A stretch of 64,000 nt of DNA from positions 62,001 to 126,000 of the forward strand of contig JAVJSD010000071.1 of NCBI GenBank assembly GCA_040219575.1, read 5' to 3'. This stretch comes from JAVJSD01 sp040219575. GTDB lineage: Bacteria > Planctomycetota > Planctomycetia > Pirellulales > Pirellulaceae. The translations under genes were made by a program, and so were the position numbers. This document shows positions 38,549 through 47,985 of the stretch, in pieces; the stretch's first letter is position 1, and every line of letters begins with the position of its first letter. Below the pieces are notes generated by a model, which saw nothing but the letters and a program-made list of their open reading frames with translations, did not search any database and was not told the origin of the DNA.

Positions 38549-41362
38549 ATGCGTCGCCGATTGATGCTGACCGTTGTTCTGCTGGCCGGCGTGTGTCGCC
38601 CTTTCCCGGCAGGCGCTGCCGACTCGGCGGCGCCAACGGCCGAGCAGAGCGAGTTCTTCGAAAAACAGGTGCGGCCGATCCTCGCCGCCAAGTGCCAGGC
38701 GTGCCACGGCGAGCGAAAGCAGGAGAGCGGCCTGCGGCTCGACTCCCGCGCCGCGTTGTTGGCCGGCGGCGACACCGGCGAGGCGATCGCCTCGCCCGGT
38801 GAAAAGGGAAAGGGCCTGTTGCTGGACGTGGTGCGTCGCGGCGGCGACATCGTCATGCCGCCCGACGAGGCCGATCGCCTGAGTGAGGCCGAGGTCGCCT
38901 CGCTCGATCGTTGGATCGAGATGGGGCTCCCCTGGCCCAAGGCGTCGCAGGCCGAAGTCCCCCTCACGATGCGCGAGCGAATCGACCGCGACCGGCTCCG
39001 CCACTGGTCGCTCCGGCCGATTACCCGCCCCACGCTGCCGACGGTCGCCGATCCCGCCTGGGCGGAGACGCCGGTCGATCGCTTTGTGGCGGCGCGGCTC
39101 GAAGCGGCGGGACTCACGCCATCTCCGACCGCCGATCGCCGCACGTTGATTCGCCGGCTCAGCTTCGACCTCTGCGGTCTTCCACCCACGCCCCTGCAGG
39201 TCGACGCCTTTCTGGCCGATGCCGCGCCTGGGGCCGTCGAGCGGCTTGTCGAGCGTCTGCTGGCTTCGCCCCGCTACGGCGAACGTTGGGGACGCCACTG
39301 GCTCGACGTGGCCCGTTACGCCGACACCCGCGGCTATTCCTTCGGCCGCGAACGCCGCTTTCCCTACGCCTACACGTATCGCGATTACGTCGTTGCGGCG
39401 CTGAACCGCGACAAACCGTACGACCGCTTCCTCGTCGAGCAACTGGCCGCCGACCGGCTCGGCCTGGCCGACAACGATTCGAATCTCGCGGCGCTCGGTT
39501 TTCTCACGGTGGGCCGCAAGTACAACAACCAGCACGACGACATCGACGACCAGATCGATGTCGTCGGCCGGGGACTGATGGGGCTCACGCTGGCCTGCGC
39601 CCGCTGCCACGACCACAAGTACGACGGCGTTCCGACCGAAGACTACTACTCGCTGTATGGCGTGTTCGCCAGCTGCGAGATTCCCGACGTGCTGCCGCTG
39701 ATCGGCGATCCCCAACAGACGCCCGGCTATGGCGAGTTCAAAGCCAGGCTCGACGCCCTGCGGAAGGACCTCTCCGATTTCGAACACACGATGCGCGACG
39801 AAATCGCCGACGAGGCCCGACGGCGGACCACCGAGTACCTCACCCGCGTGGCGCTCAAGCAGCCCGAGGAACTGCTGCAGAAGCTGCCCTTTATTTCGCT
39901 CGACAAGGAGGACGTCAAACCGCGGCTGTTGCAACAGTGGCGCGCGTTTGTCGATCGCCGGGCCAAGGCCGACGACGTCGTGTTCGGCCTGTGGCGGGAG
40001 TTGCTGGCGTTTGGCGATAAGGACTTCGCCGTGGAAGCCGCCGCCGTGATCGACTCCAAGTCGGTTGACGACGCGAAATGCAATCGCCTCGTGCTCGAAG
40101 CGTTTCGAGACGAGATGCCGCAATCCAAGAGCGACGTGCCGCGAATCTACGGCAAGCTGCTCGAAGCGAGTTACGCCGCCTGGCAAGAGGCGGGCGGGGG
40201 GGAAGCGGCGACCGCCTCGCTGTCGGCGGAGCGTCGTGAACTGCTCGACGTGCTGCTCGCCCCCGGCGCGCCGACGGACATCGCCATCGCCGACCTGCCC
40301 AGCTACCTGGTTCGCGCCGACCGCAACAAGCACCGCGAGTTGGAGAAGAAGATCGATTCGCATGAAGCCAGTTCGCCCGGCGCGCCGCCACGGGCGATGG
40401 TGCTGCGAGACAAAGAGCGGCTCTACGCCCCCCGCGTGTTCCTCCGCGGCAATCACACGCGCCCCGGCGACGCGGTGCCGCGGCAGTTCGTGGCCCTGCT
40501 GTCCGAAGACCAGCGCCAGCCGTTCTCGCAGGGGAGCGGGCGGCTGGAACTGGCGCAGCGCATCGTCGATCCGCGGAATCCGCTCACGGCCCGGGTGATC
40601 GTCAACCGCGTCTGGATGCACCATTTCGGCCAGCCGCTGGTCGCCACGCCCAGCGACTTCGGCGTCCGCAGCGATCCGCCGGTTCACATCGAGTTGCTCG
40701 ACTGGCTGGCCTGGCGCCTGATCGACAGCGGCTGGTCGCTGAAGTCGCTGCATCGCGAGATCGTGCTGTCGGCGGCGTATCGGCAGGCGAGCCTCGATCG
40801 GGAGGATTGCCGTCGGGTCGATCCCGAAAACCGACTGTGGTGGCGGATGAATCGCAAGCGACTGGAGTTCGAACCGCTGCGCGACGCGCTGCTGGTCGTG
40901 GCCAGCCGACTCGACACGTCGATGGGCGGCAAGCCGGAAGAACTATTCGGCGCGTCCGCCACGCGCCGCCGCGCCGTGTACGGCTATATCGACCGTCAGG
41001 ACCTGCCTGGTGAACTGCGGACGTTCGACTTCGCCAATCCCGACCAGAGCAGCGACGGCCGGCCGCAAACGACGGTTCCGCAGCAGGCGCTGTATTTGAT
41101 GAACTCGCCGCTGGTCGTCGAACAGGCCAAGTCGCTCATCGCGCGAAGCGAGGTGCAACAGGCCGCAGCAGCCGACGCCAAAATCGCCGCCCTCTACGCC
41201 ATCACCCTGAGCCGCCCGCCAAGCGAAGCCGAACTGCAGGTCGGCCGCGATTTCGTCGCATCCGCCGCCGCTCCCGCCGAGCAGGGCGCAGTCAAACTCA
41301 CGCCCTGGCAGCAGTACGCGCAGTTGCTGTTGATGACCAACGAGTTTCTCTACGTCGATTGA
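38549..41362 (+). CDS. PSCyt1-DUF1549-DUF1553 secreted protein
   Basis: 937-residue exported planctomycete protein. A signal peptide (RRRLMLTVVLLAGVC to about residue 23) is followed by the PSCyt1 cytochrome-like domain with CQACHGE (C49, C52, H53), then DUF1549 (IRRLSFDLCGLPPTP, RYGERWGRHWLDVARYADT, second CxxCH in CARCHDHKYDG), a helical spacer, and DUF1553 (GRLELAQRIVDPRNPLTARVIVNRVWMHHFG, TTVPQQALYLMNSP). GAGG lies 8 nt before the ATG. There is no DUF1501 gene next to it, unlike the pair at the window start. Confidence 0.95.
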   Translation: MRRRLMLTVVLLAGVCRPFPAGAADSAAPTAEQSEFFEKQVRPILAAKCQACHGERKQESGLRLDSRAALLAGGDTGEAIASPGEKGKGLLLDVVRRGGDIVMPPDEADRLSEAEVASLDRWIEMGLPWPKASQAEVPLTMRERIDRDRLRHWSLRPITRPTLPTVADPAWAETPVDRFVAARLEAAGLTPSPTADRRTLIRRLSFDLCGLPPTPLQVDAFLADAAPGAVERLVERLLASPRYGERWGRHWLDVARYADTRGYSFGRERRFPYAYTYRDYVVAALNRDKPYDRFLVEQLAADRLGLADNDSNLAALGFLTVGRKYNNQHDDIDDQIDVVGRGLMGLTLACARCHDHKYDGVPTEDYYSLYGVFASCEIPDVLPLIGDPQQTPGYGEFKARLDALRKDLSDFEHTMRDEIADEARRRTTEYLTRVALKQPEELLQKLPFISLDKEDVKPRLLQQWRAFVDRRAKADDVVFGLWRELLAFGDKDFAVEAAAVIDSKSVDDAKCNRLVLEAFRDEMPQSKSDVPRIYGKLLEASYAAWQEAGGGEAATASLSAERRELLDVLLAPGAPTDIAIADLPSYLVRADRNKHRELEKKIDSHEASSPGAPPRAMVLRDKERLYAPRVFLRGNHTRPGDAVPRQFVALLSEDQRQPFSQGSGRLELAQRIVDPRNPLTARVIVNRVWMHHFGQPLVATPSDFGVRSDPPVHIELLDWLAWRLIDSGWSLKSLHREIVLSAAYRQASLDREDCRRVDPENRLWWRMNRKRLEFEPLRDALLVVASRLDTSMGGKPEELFGASATRRRAVYGYIDRQDLPGELRTFDFANPDQSSDGRPQTTVPQQALYLMNSPLVVEQAKSLIARSEVQQAAAADAKIAALYAITLSRPPSEAELQVGRDFVASAAAPAEQGAVKLTPWQQYAQLLLMTNEFLYVD

Positions 41363-41389
41363 GCCTGAAAACGCGGCTTGGATTGCACT

Positions 41390-41417
41390 GTACGACGGAC
41401 GTCGACGTCCGTCGTGC
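41390..41417. repeat. GTACGACGGACGTCGACGTC palindrome
   Basis: A 28-bp, nearly perfect palindrome (GTACGACGGACGTCGACGTC, then CGTCGTGC) sits between converging genes, 3 bp before the end of the ZIP gene. Head is GTAC rather than GTAG. It could act as a bidirectional hairpin. Confidence 0.65.
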
Positions 41418-41420
41418 TTG

Positions 41421-42383
41421 TTAGACGCGGTCGCCTTCCCCAGGCTCGCGGGCTTCAGGTTCGCGCGACCCGTGATTGTGCCCGTCATGCTCACCATGAT
41501 CATGGGAATGCCCCGGCAGGAACTCGATCCCCACGGCGATCGCCACGCCCAGCAGCAGCGCGGCGGAGAGTTTGATGCGGTCGTGCGAGTGGAACTGCAG
41601 TTCGGGCAACAGGTCGCCCAGCGAAATGCAGAGAAACACGCCGGCCGAAAACGCCAGCGCGCAGCCGACGACCGCGCCGTACTGCTGATCCAGGCCGGAA
41701 ACACTGAAACGGAACAGCAGCGCCCCCAACGGGCACATCATGGCGAAGCCGGCGTTGACGAAATTCCGCGTCCGCCGGGGCCAATGGTCGGAGGCCATCA
41801 CCGAGGAGATCGACAGGGCGTCGAGCGGCTTGTGCAGCACGATCGCCAGGAACACACCCAGGCCGGCCACGGAAAAGCCGTGCACGTGCCCCGCTTCGGC
41901 CGACATGGCCGCGCCCAGCGCCACGCCGTCGATCAGCGTATGCAGCGAAAGGCCCAGCGCCAGGCCGACCCAGCTGACGCTCCCCGCCTGATCGCCATGA
42001 TTGTGGCCATGGTGGTGATGATGGCTGTGGTCGTGATCGTGGCCGCCGTGGTGGTTGTGGACGTGGTCGTGGTCGCACTCCCCCTCGGCCGGCTCCTCCG
42101 CCACGCTGTGCTGGTGGAAGTGGAACGTGCGAATCAGAAAGAACATCGCCAGGATGCCGATCAGCATCCAGACGGCGGCGGTGAACATCGAGCCCTCGAG
42201 GTATTCGACCGAGTGCGGCAGCAGGTGCAGCACGGCCACTCCCAGCATCAGTCCCGAGACCGCGCTCATCATCGTCTGCATGCGGGTATGCGTCAGGCGG
42301 ATCAGGTACGGCAGCCATCCGCCGGCCAACGAGGCCAGCACAATCGCCACGCAGTACAACAGCAACAGCAGATCGGTCCACAT
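41421..42383 (-). CDS. ZIP-family metal transporter
   Basis: Imports zinc or a related divalent cation. 320 residues with about eight membrane segments. A strongly His/Asp-rich cytoplasmic loop (about 105-128, mostly HD and HH repeats) lies between TM3 and TM4. TM4 has SLHTLIDGVALGAA and TM5 AIVLHKPLDALSIS, the ZIP metal-site motifs. The C-terminus carries a second His-rich tail (HSHDHGEHDGHNHG). The start at 42383 matches the family N-terminus; longer frames are not coding. Confidence 0.93.
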   Translation of the reverse strand: MWTDLLLLLYCVAIVLASLAGGWLPYLIRLTHTRMQTMMSAVSGLMLGVAVLHLLPHSVEYLEGSMFTAAVWMLIGILAMFFLIRTFHFHQHSVAEEPAEGECDHDHVHNHHGGHDHDHSHHHHHGHNHGDQAGSVSWVGLALGLSLHTLIDGVALGAAMSAEAGHVHGFSVAGLGVFLAIVLHKPLDALSISSVMASDHWPRRTRNFVNAGFAMMCPLGALLFRFSVSGLDQQYGAVVGCALAFSAGVFLCISLGDLLPELQFHSHDRIKLSAALLLGVAIAVGIEFLPGHSHDHGEHDGHNHGSREPEAREPGEGDRV

Positions 42384-42593
42384 GGCGGCTGGCGTTTCTC
42401 GCCCAACGTGTAGAAGGTGACAGAGCAGGAGCCCCGGAAAGCGGCGGGCCATCCTAAACCACCCCCGACATTTTTGCAATTGGATTGCAGGAATGAATGG
42501 GATTGCAGCAGCAGTCCACCGTCGGACCGCCGCGTCGGATTGGATTGGGCGCCGCCAGCCACTACACTGGGGTGGTCTTGGGAAGGAGTCCTT

Positions 42594-43901
42594 ATGCGAT
42601 TCATTCACGCCGCCGACATTCACCTCGACAGCCCGTTGCGGGGGCTGGAGAAGTACGAGGGCGCGCCGGTCGACGAAATCCGCGGGGCGACGCGTCGGGC
42701 GCTGGAGAACCTCGTCGAGTTGACGCTCGAGCGGCAGGCCGACTTTCTGCTCATCGCCGGCGACCTGTACGACGGCGACTGGCAGGACCACAACACCGGC
42801 TTGTTCTTCGTGGCCCAAATGGCGCGGCTCCGCGAGGCGGAGATTCCCGTCGTCCTCATCCGCGGCAACCACGACGCGGAGAGCCGCATGACGCGCTCGC
42901 TGCTGCTGCCGGAGAACGTGCACATGCTCTCCACAAGGAAAGCGGAGACGTGCGCCGCGCCCCGGCTCGAGCAATTGGGCGTGGCCGTGCACGGCCGCAG
43001 TTTCGCCCAGGCCGCCGAACGCGAGAATCTCGCGCTTGACTATCCCGAGGCCCGCGGCGGGTGCTTCAACATCGGCCTGCTGCACACGTCGCTCGACGGC
43101 CGCCCCGACCACGACCCCTACGCGCCCTGCACGGTCGACGACCTGGTCGCCAAGGGATACGACTATTGGGCGCTGGGGCACATCCACCAGCGCGAGGTGC
43201 TTCAACAGGATCCCTGGATCGTCTTCCCCGGCAACCTCCAAGGCCGCCACATTCGTGAGACCGGCGCCAAGGGCTGTCTCATCGTGGAGGTTGACGGTCG
43301 GGGCAAAGCGTCGGCGGAGTTTGAACCGCTCGACGTGTTGCGTTGGCGAACCTGCCGTCTCGACGCCGCCGAGGCCGAGGACGGCGAAGCCCTGCTCGGC
43401 CTGTTCGCCCAGCAGTTGGACGACACGCTCGCCGAGGCGGAAGAACGCCTGACGGCGCTTCGCGTCGTGGTCGAGGGCGCCACGGCGGCCCATCAGCAAC
43501 TGGCCGGCGACGCCCCACGATGGGTGAACGAACTCCGCGGCGTGGCGCTCGATCGGGCGTCGGACCGTGTTTGGATCGAACGGGTCAAACTCCAGACGCG
43601 CCCCCGGCACGATCTGAGCGATCTGTTGCAGGGCGACGGCCCGCTGGGCGAGATGATCCGGTATGTCCGACAGCTCGAGCAGCATCCCGACGAATTGAAG
43701 CCGCTGACGGGCTTCCTCGACGAACTGCGCCGCAAACTGCCGGACGAGGTCTTCGCCCGGACCGACGATCCGCATGCCGACGGTTTGCGAATCGACGATC
43801 CCCAGTGGCTGCTGCAACTGGCCCGCGACGCCGAGCCGCTGCTCGTCGGGCGACTGCAAGACCACGGCGGATCGGCCGCGGCAGAGGAGGCGCGCGCGTG
43901 A
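42594..43901 (+). CDS. DNA repair exonuclease SbcD/YhaO-type metallophosphoesterase
   Basis: 435-residue nuclease subunit. Phosphoesterase motifs: HAADIHLDSP (residues 5-14), LIAGDLYDGDW, RGNHDAESR, LLHTSLDG, ALGHIHQRE. The C-terminal part is the capping/helical region that contacts the ATPase. AAGGAG lies before the ATG. Its stop overlaps the ATPase start by 4 bp (GTGA), so both are coupled. It resembles YhaO more than E. coli SbcD, to judge from its partner. Confidence 0.93.
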   Translation: MRFIHAADIHLDSPLRGLEKYEGAPVDEIRGATRRALENLVELTLERQADFLLIAGDLYDGDWQDHNTGLFFVAQMARLREAEIPVVLIRGNHDAESRMTRSLLLPENVHMLSTRKAETCAAPRLEQLGVAVHGRSFAQAAERENLALDYPEARGGCFNIGLLHTSLDGRPDHDPYAPCTVDDLVAKGYDYWALGHIHQREVLQQDPWIVFPGNLQGRHIRETGAKGCLIVEVDGRGKASAEFEPLDVLRWRTCRLDAAEAEDGEALLGLFAQQLDDTLAEAEERLTALRVVVEGATAAHQQLAGDAPRWVNELRGVALDRASDRVWIERVKLQTRPRHDLSDLLQGDGPLGEMIRYVRQLEQHPDELKPLTGFLDELRRKLPDEVFARTDDPHADGLRIDDPQWLLQLARDAEPLLVGRLQDHGGSAAAEEARA

Positions 43902-46900
43902 GAGTCGTCCGCCTGGATTTGAAACGCTTCGGCCGTTTCACCGATCGCACGCTCGACCTTTCGGCGGGTGAGTTCGGTTTGCATTTGGTGTACGGTCCGA
44001 ATGAGGCGGGCAAGAGTACGGCCCTGCGTGCTTTGCATCAGTTCTTCTACGGCATCGAGACGCGCACCAGCGACGATTTTCTTCATCCTTACACGTCGCT
44101 GCGGATCGGCGCGGTGCTTTCCAAAAGCGACGGTGAGACGCTGGAGTGCATCCGCCGCAAGGGAAATCGCAACACGCTCCGCGCGGCCGACGACGAAACG
44201 GTCGTCGACGACCGCCAACTGGCGGCGTGGCTGGAAGGCGTCGACGAGGAGACGTTTCGCCGCCGCTACGGCATCGACTACGAACAACTGGTGGCGGGCG
44301 GTCGCGAAATCGTCGCCGGCCACGGCGATTTGGGGCAGTCGCTGTTCGCGGCCGGCGCCGGCGTCGCCAATCTGCGCGGCGTGCAGCAACGTCTGGAGGC
44401 GGAGGCGGGCGATCTCTTCAAGCCGTCGGGGAAGAATCCTCACATCAACGCGCTGCTGCGGGACCTCAAATCGGCCCGCGACCGACTTCGGCAACTGCGG
44501 CTTTCCACCAGCGATTGGAAAAAGCACGACACTGAGTTTCGCAAGGCGCAGAAGGCGGATGCCGAAGTTCGGCGGCGGCTGGGAGAGTTGCAAGCCGAGT
44601 CGGACCAGCTCAAGCGGCTGCGCGACGCCGTTCCGCACGCGGCCAGCCTGGAGCGACTCCAATCGGAACTTACCCCGCTCGCGGACACGCCGATTCTTCC
44701 CCACGACTTTTCGGAAAGGCGCGCCGGAGCCGCCTCGCGGCTCACCTCGGCACAGGCCGAGGCCGAGCGCGCTCGCAAGGAACTCGAGAAAGTCGAGCAG
44801 AGCCTGTCCCAGCTAGACGTCCCCGACGACGTGCTGCGGCACGCCACGGAGATCACGCACTGCTTCGAAGAGGGCGGCGCCGTTCGCAAGGCGGGGCGGG
44901 ACCTGATCGAGCGGCGGGCGGAATTGGCCAAGGAAGAGGCCGCCATCCGTCAACTGCTCGCGGAACTCGGCGCCGCCCAACTGCCGCTGCAAGACGTCGA
45001 GTCGCTGCGGCTTCCCAAGGCCCAATGCGTGTGGATTCAGAAACTCGGAAACACGGGCAACCTGCTGGAAACGAGAGCCGAACAGGCTCGTCGTGAACTT
45101 GCGCGTCTCGACGCGCAATTCGAAACAGCGAACCGCCGGTTGAAGGAGCTTGGGCCAGCCGTCGAGGTCGGCCCGCTCGCCACGGCCGTCCGCCAGGCGG
45201 AGCGCGATGTCGAGCGTGAGGAAGAGATCCGCCAGCTCGAATCGCAGGCCGCCGCCCTCGGCGACGATGCAGCCCTCCAACTCGAGACGCTCGGGCTGTA
45301 TCAAGGCGACCTCGACGCGGTGCGGCGGCTGGCGGCGCCCGATCCGGAAACCTGCGATCATTGGGAGGCGGAATTGCAGCAGGCGGAGTCCACCGCCGCC
45401 GGCCTGCGAAAAGAGTTGGCGCAGACGCGGGGCAGGCTTGAAGAATTGGAACGTGAGCTCGAGGACCTCCGTCTCGCGCACGATGTGCCCACCGAAGACG
45501 ATCTTGCCGACGCCCGCCGTCGCCGCGATGAAGGTTGGCGGCTGGTGCGCGCGACGTGGTTGGGACCCGGCGTCGATGCGGACGCGCTGCGGGAGTACAC
45601 CGGAACGACGCAGCCGAACGAACTTGCCGAAGCCTTCGCCCGCGACATGACGACGGCGGACGAAACCGCCGATCGCCTGCGCCGCGAGGCGCACCACGTG
45701 GCGAAGAAGCAGCAACTCCTCTCAGACCAGGGGATGGTTTCGCAGCGCGTCGAAGCGCTGCAGGCGGCGCTCTCCGAGGCGGAGTCGGAGGAGCGATCCC
45801 GCCGAGGGCGGTGGCGGCAGGTCTGGCTGCCGCTGGAGATCGAAGCACTTTCGCCACGGGAGATGCGGGCCTGGCTCGACAGGCATCGCAAACTCTGCCA
45901 AACCATCGACCAGTGGCGGCGAATGCAGGCGGACGTAGCGGCGCGGGCGAAGCGGGCGTCGGACGGTCGGCGGCGGCTGCTCGATGTGCTGCTCGACCTG
46001 GGCGTCGAGAGCGCCTCCAACGACGACGAGGCGACTTCGCTCGACGGCCTGCTCGCCTTCGCGCAAACCCATCAGGCGCAACTCGAATCGGTGAATCGCA
46101 GCCGCGAGACGCTCCGCGCGGAGTTCGAACGCTTGGCCGCCGAGCTCGTCGAACTGCGGCGGATCGCCGGCGAGGACGAGGCCAAGCTGGTCGATTGGAA
46201 GCGCGATTGGGCCGAGGCGATGAAACTGCTCGGCCTCGCGCCGAACGCCGATCCCAGCGAAGCCAACACGATCCTCGATTTGCGCCGCGATGTGTTGTCG
46301 CACGAGGAGAAGGCGGGCTCGCTGCGTGAGCGGATCGCGGGGATGGTCGCCGAAGCGGAACGGTTTGCCGAGCGGGTGCGCATGTTGGCGCGGGAGGCGG
46401 GCCCGGCGTTGGAAGAGTCGGACGCCCACCGCGCGGTCGAGGCGCTCGCCGCCCGCCTGTCCCAGGCGCGACAAGACGAGGTGCGGCGAACCGAGCAATC
46501 GGAGAACCAACGAAGTCTCCAGTCGCAACTCGCCGAGGCCGACCTGGAGATCGAGAAACAACACGCGACGCTGGCGGCGTTCTGCAAGGAAGCGGGCTGT
46601 CAAAGTCCCGACGAACTGCCGCAGGTCGAACAGCGCTCGCGCCAGCGACGCGAGAAAGAGGGCGATCGGCGCGCGGTCCTGCAACAACTCGAAGGACTTG
46701 CCGCCGGGACGCCGCTTGAGGAGTTCCTGTCGGAAGTACGGCGGCGCGACTTCGACGAGATCTCGCTCCGCATCCGCCAACTCGATGACGAGTTGCAGGA
46801 TCTCGAGCAGCAGGGCGCGGCCCTAAACCGCACGATCGGCGGCGAGGAGAACGAACTCGCTCGGATGAACGGCGCCGGCGATGCGGCCGAGGCGGAAGAA

Positions 46901-47455
46901 GAGGCGCAGTCGCTGCTGGCCGAAATCCGCTCCAAGTGCGAAGAGTACGCCCGGCTGAAACTGGCCGCCGCCGTGCTCGCGGAGTCGATCGAACGCTATC
47001 GCGAGCGGCACCAAGGGCCGATCCTGGAAAAGGCCGGCGAGCTGTTCGCCGAGTTGACGCTGGGCAGCTTCCACGGCCTGCGGGCCGACTTCTTCGACAG
47101 CGAAAAGCCGGAGCTGGTGGGCGTTCGCCCGGGCGGCGACGCCGTCCGCGTGTCGGGCATGAGCGAGGGAACGTGCGATCAGCTCTACCTGTCGCTGCGG
47201 CTGGCCAGCCTCGAACACGAGTTGGAGCATCGCCAGCCGCTGCCGCTGATCGTCGACGACATCCTGATCATGTTCGACGACGACCGCAGCGCGGCGGCGC
47301 TCAAGGCGCTGGCCCGTCTGTCGGAAAAGACGCAGGTGATTCTGTTCACCCACCACGAGCATCTCGTGCAACTCGCCCGGCAGACGCTCGACGACGACGT
47401 GCTGTTCGTGCAGCCGCTGGAGTCCGAGGCGGCCGAGACGACCACGGCCTCGTAG
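43898..47455 (+). CDS. SbcC/YhaN-type AAA ATPase
   Basis: 1185-residue SMC-like ATPase. Walker A GPNEAGKST (33-41) with FGRFTDRTLDL upstream; long coiled coils rich in Arg/Glu/Leu (about 175-1010); C-terminal ATPase lobe with SGMSEGTCDQLYLSLRLASLE (signature) and PLPLIVDDILIMFDD (Walker B), then QVILFTHHEHL. The GTG start at 43898 has GGAGG 7 nt upstream and is coupled to the nuclease gene. No obvious zinc-hook CxxC in the coil centre. Confidence 0.94.
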   Translation: MRVVRLDLKRFGRFTDRTLDLSAGEFGLHLVYGPNEAGKSTALRALHQFFYGIETRTSDDFLHPYTSLRIGAVLSKSDGETLECIRRKGNRNTLRAADDETVVDDRQLAAWLEGVDEETFRRRYGIDYEQLVAGGREIVAGHGDLGQSLFAAGAGVANLRGVQQRLEAEAGDLFKPSGKNPHINALLRDLKSARDRLRQLRLSTSDWKKHDTEFRKAQKADAEVRRRLGELQAESDQLKRLRDAVPHAASLERLQSELTPLADTPILPHDFSERRAGAASRLTSAQAEAERARKELEKVEQSLSQLDVPDDVLRHATEITHCFEEGGAVRKAGRDLIERRAELAKEEAAIRQLLAELGAAQLPLQDVESLRLPKAQCVWIQKLGNTGNLLETRAEQARRELARLDAQFETANRRLKELGPAVEVGPLATAVRQAERDVEREEEIRQLESQAAALGDDAALQLETLGLYQGDLDAVRRLAAPDPETCDHWEAELQQAESTAAGLRKELAQTRGRLEELERELEDLRLAHDVPTEDDLADARRRRDEGWRLVRATWLGPGVDADALREYTGTTQPNELAEAFARDMTTADETADRLRREAHHVAKKQQLLSDQGMVSQRVEALQAALSEAESEERSRRGRWRQVWLPLEIEALSPREMRAWLDRHRKLCQTIDQWRRMQADVAARAKRASDGRRRLLDVLLDLGVESASNDDEATSLDGLLAFAQTHQAQLESVNRSRETLRAEFERLAAELVELRRIAGEDEAKLVDWKRDWAEAMKLLGLAPNADPSEANTILDLRRDVLSHEEKAGSLRERIAGMVAEAERFAERVRMLAREAGPALEESDAHRAVEALAARLSQARQDEVRRTEQSENQRSLQSQLAEADLEIEKQHATLAAFCKEAGCQSPDELPQVEQRSRQRREKEGDRRAVLQQLEGLAAGTPLEEFLSEVRRRDFDEISLRIRQLDDELQDLEQQGAALNRTIGGEENELARMNGAGDAAEAEEEAQSLLAEIRSKCEEYARLKLAAAVLAESIERYRERHQGPILEKAGELFAELTLGSFHGLRADFFDSEKPELVGVRPGGDAVRVSGMSEGTCDQLYLSLRLASLEHELEHRQPLPLIVDDILIMFDDDRSAAALKALARLSEKTQVILFTHHEHLVQLARQTLDDDVLFVQPLESEAAETTTAS

Positions 47456-47555
47456 GGCGGCATCTTGCCCGCGCGGACAACCTGGCGGGACGTGCCGGCC
47501 TGGCCGCACGTTTCAATCGAGCAGGACGTGGGCCGCCTGTGTCTACTTGTCGACC

Positions 47556-47750
47556 CTACGGCGCGTCGGCGTCCGGCGCCGGCTCGTCCGCATCGGGGTG
47601 CGTGGCTTCGTACTGGTCCATCATCATCGAAGGGCAAACCTCCTGTTCGCCGCATTGTTCGCAGACAATGTGAATCAGATCGGAACCGGAGAGGCGCAGT
47701 CCCTCCTGTTGGCAAAGCTGATACAGCTTCGAGAGGTGTACGCAGGTCAT
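47556..47750 (-). CDS. Small cysteine-containing hypothetical protein, 64 aa
   Basis: Not recognised. It contains CEQCGEQEVCPSMMM near the middle, a possible metal knuckle (CxxC plus later Cys), and an acidic Pro/Asp-rich tail. GAGG lies about 8 nt before the ATG at 47750. It converges on the SbcC gene. Similar short proteins with a CEQCG motif are plausible in planctomycetes but I cannot name a family. Confidence 0.7.
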   Translation of the reverse strand: MTCVHLSKLYQLCQQEGLRLSGSDLIHIVCEQCGEQEVCPSMMMDQYEATHPDADEPAPDADAP

Positions 47751-47985
47751 GATTCGTGCCTCGTTAAGGAAGTGACGACATTCATTCTAACGGCGCGCGA
47801 GCGGTTCGTCCCCTCCCCGGCGCGCCGCGCAACAGCGAAACGGTCCACGGCGGACGTCTGGAGCGAATTGTCGGGGGGGCGCACTCTCTCGAGCAAGTGG
47901 GCGTCCACGATTGATGTCAACCGTGCTAGAATCCCGGTGGCGATCGGTCTCGCTGGTCGGTTGGACGTCAGAAACGGAGCCACGG

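Noticed and set aside
41421..43865. An 814-codon frame continuing upstream of the ZIP gene
   Set aside because: The upstream half is antisense to the SbcD gene; the ZIP family N-terminus begins at 42383.
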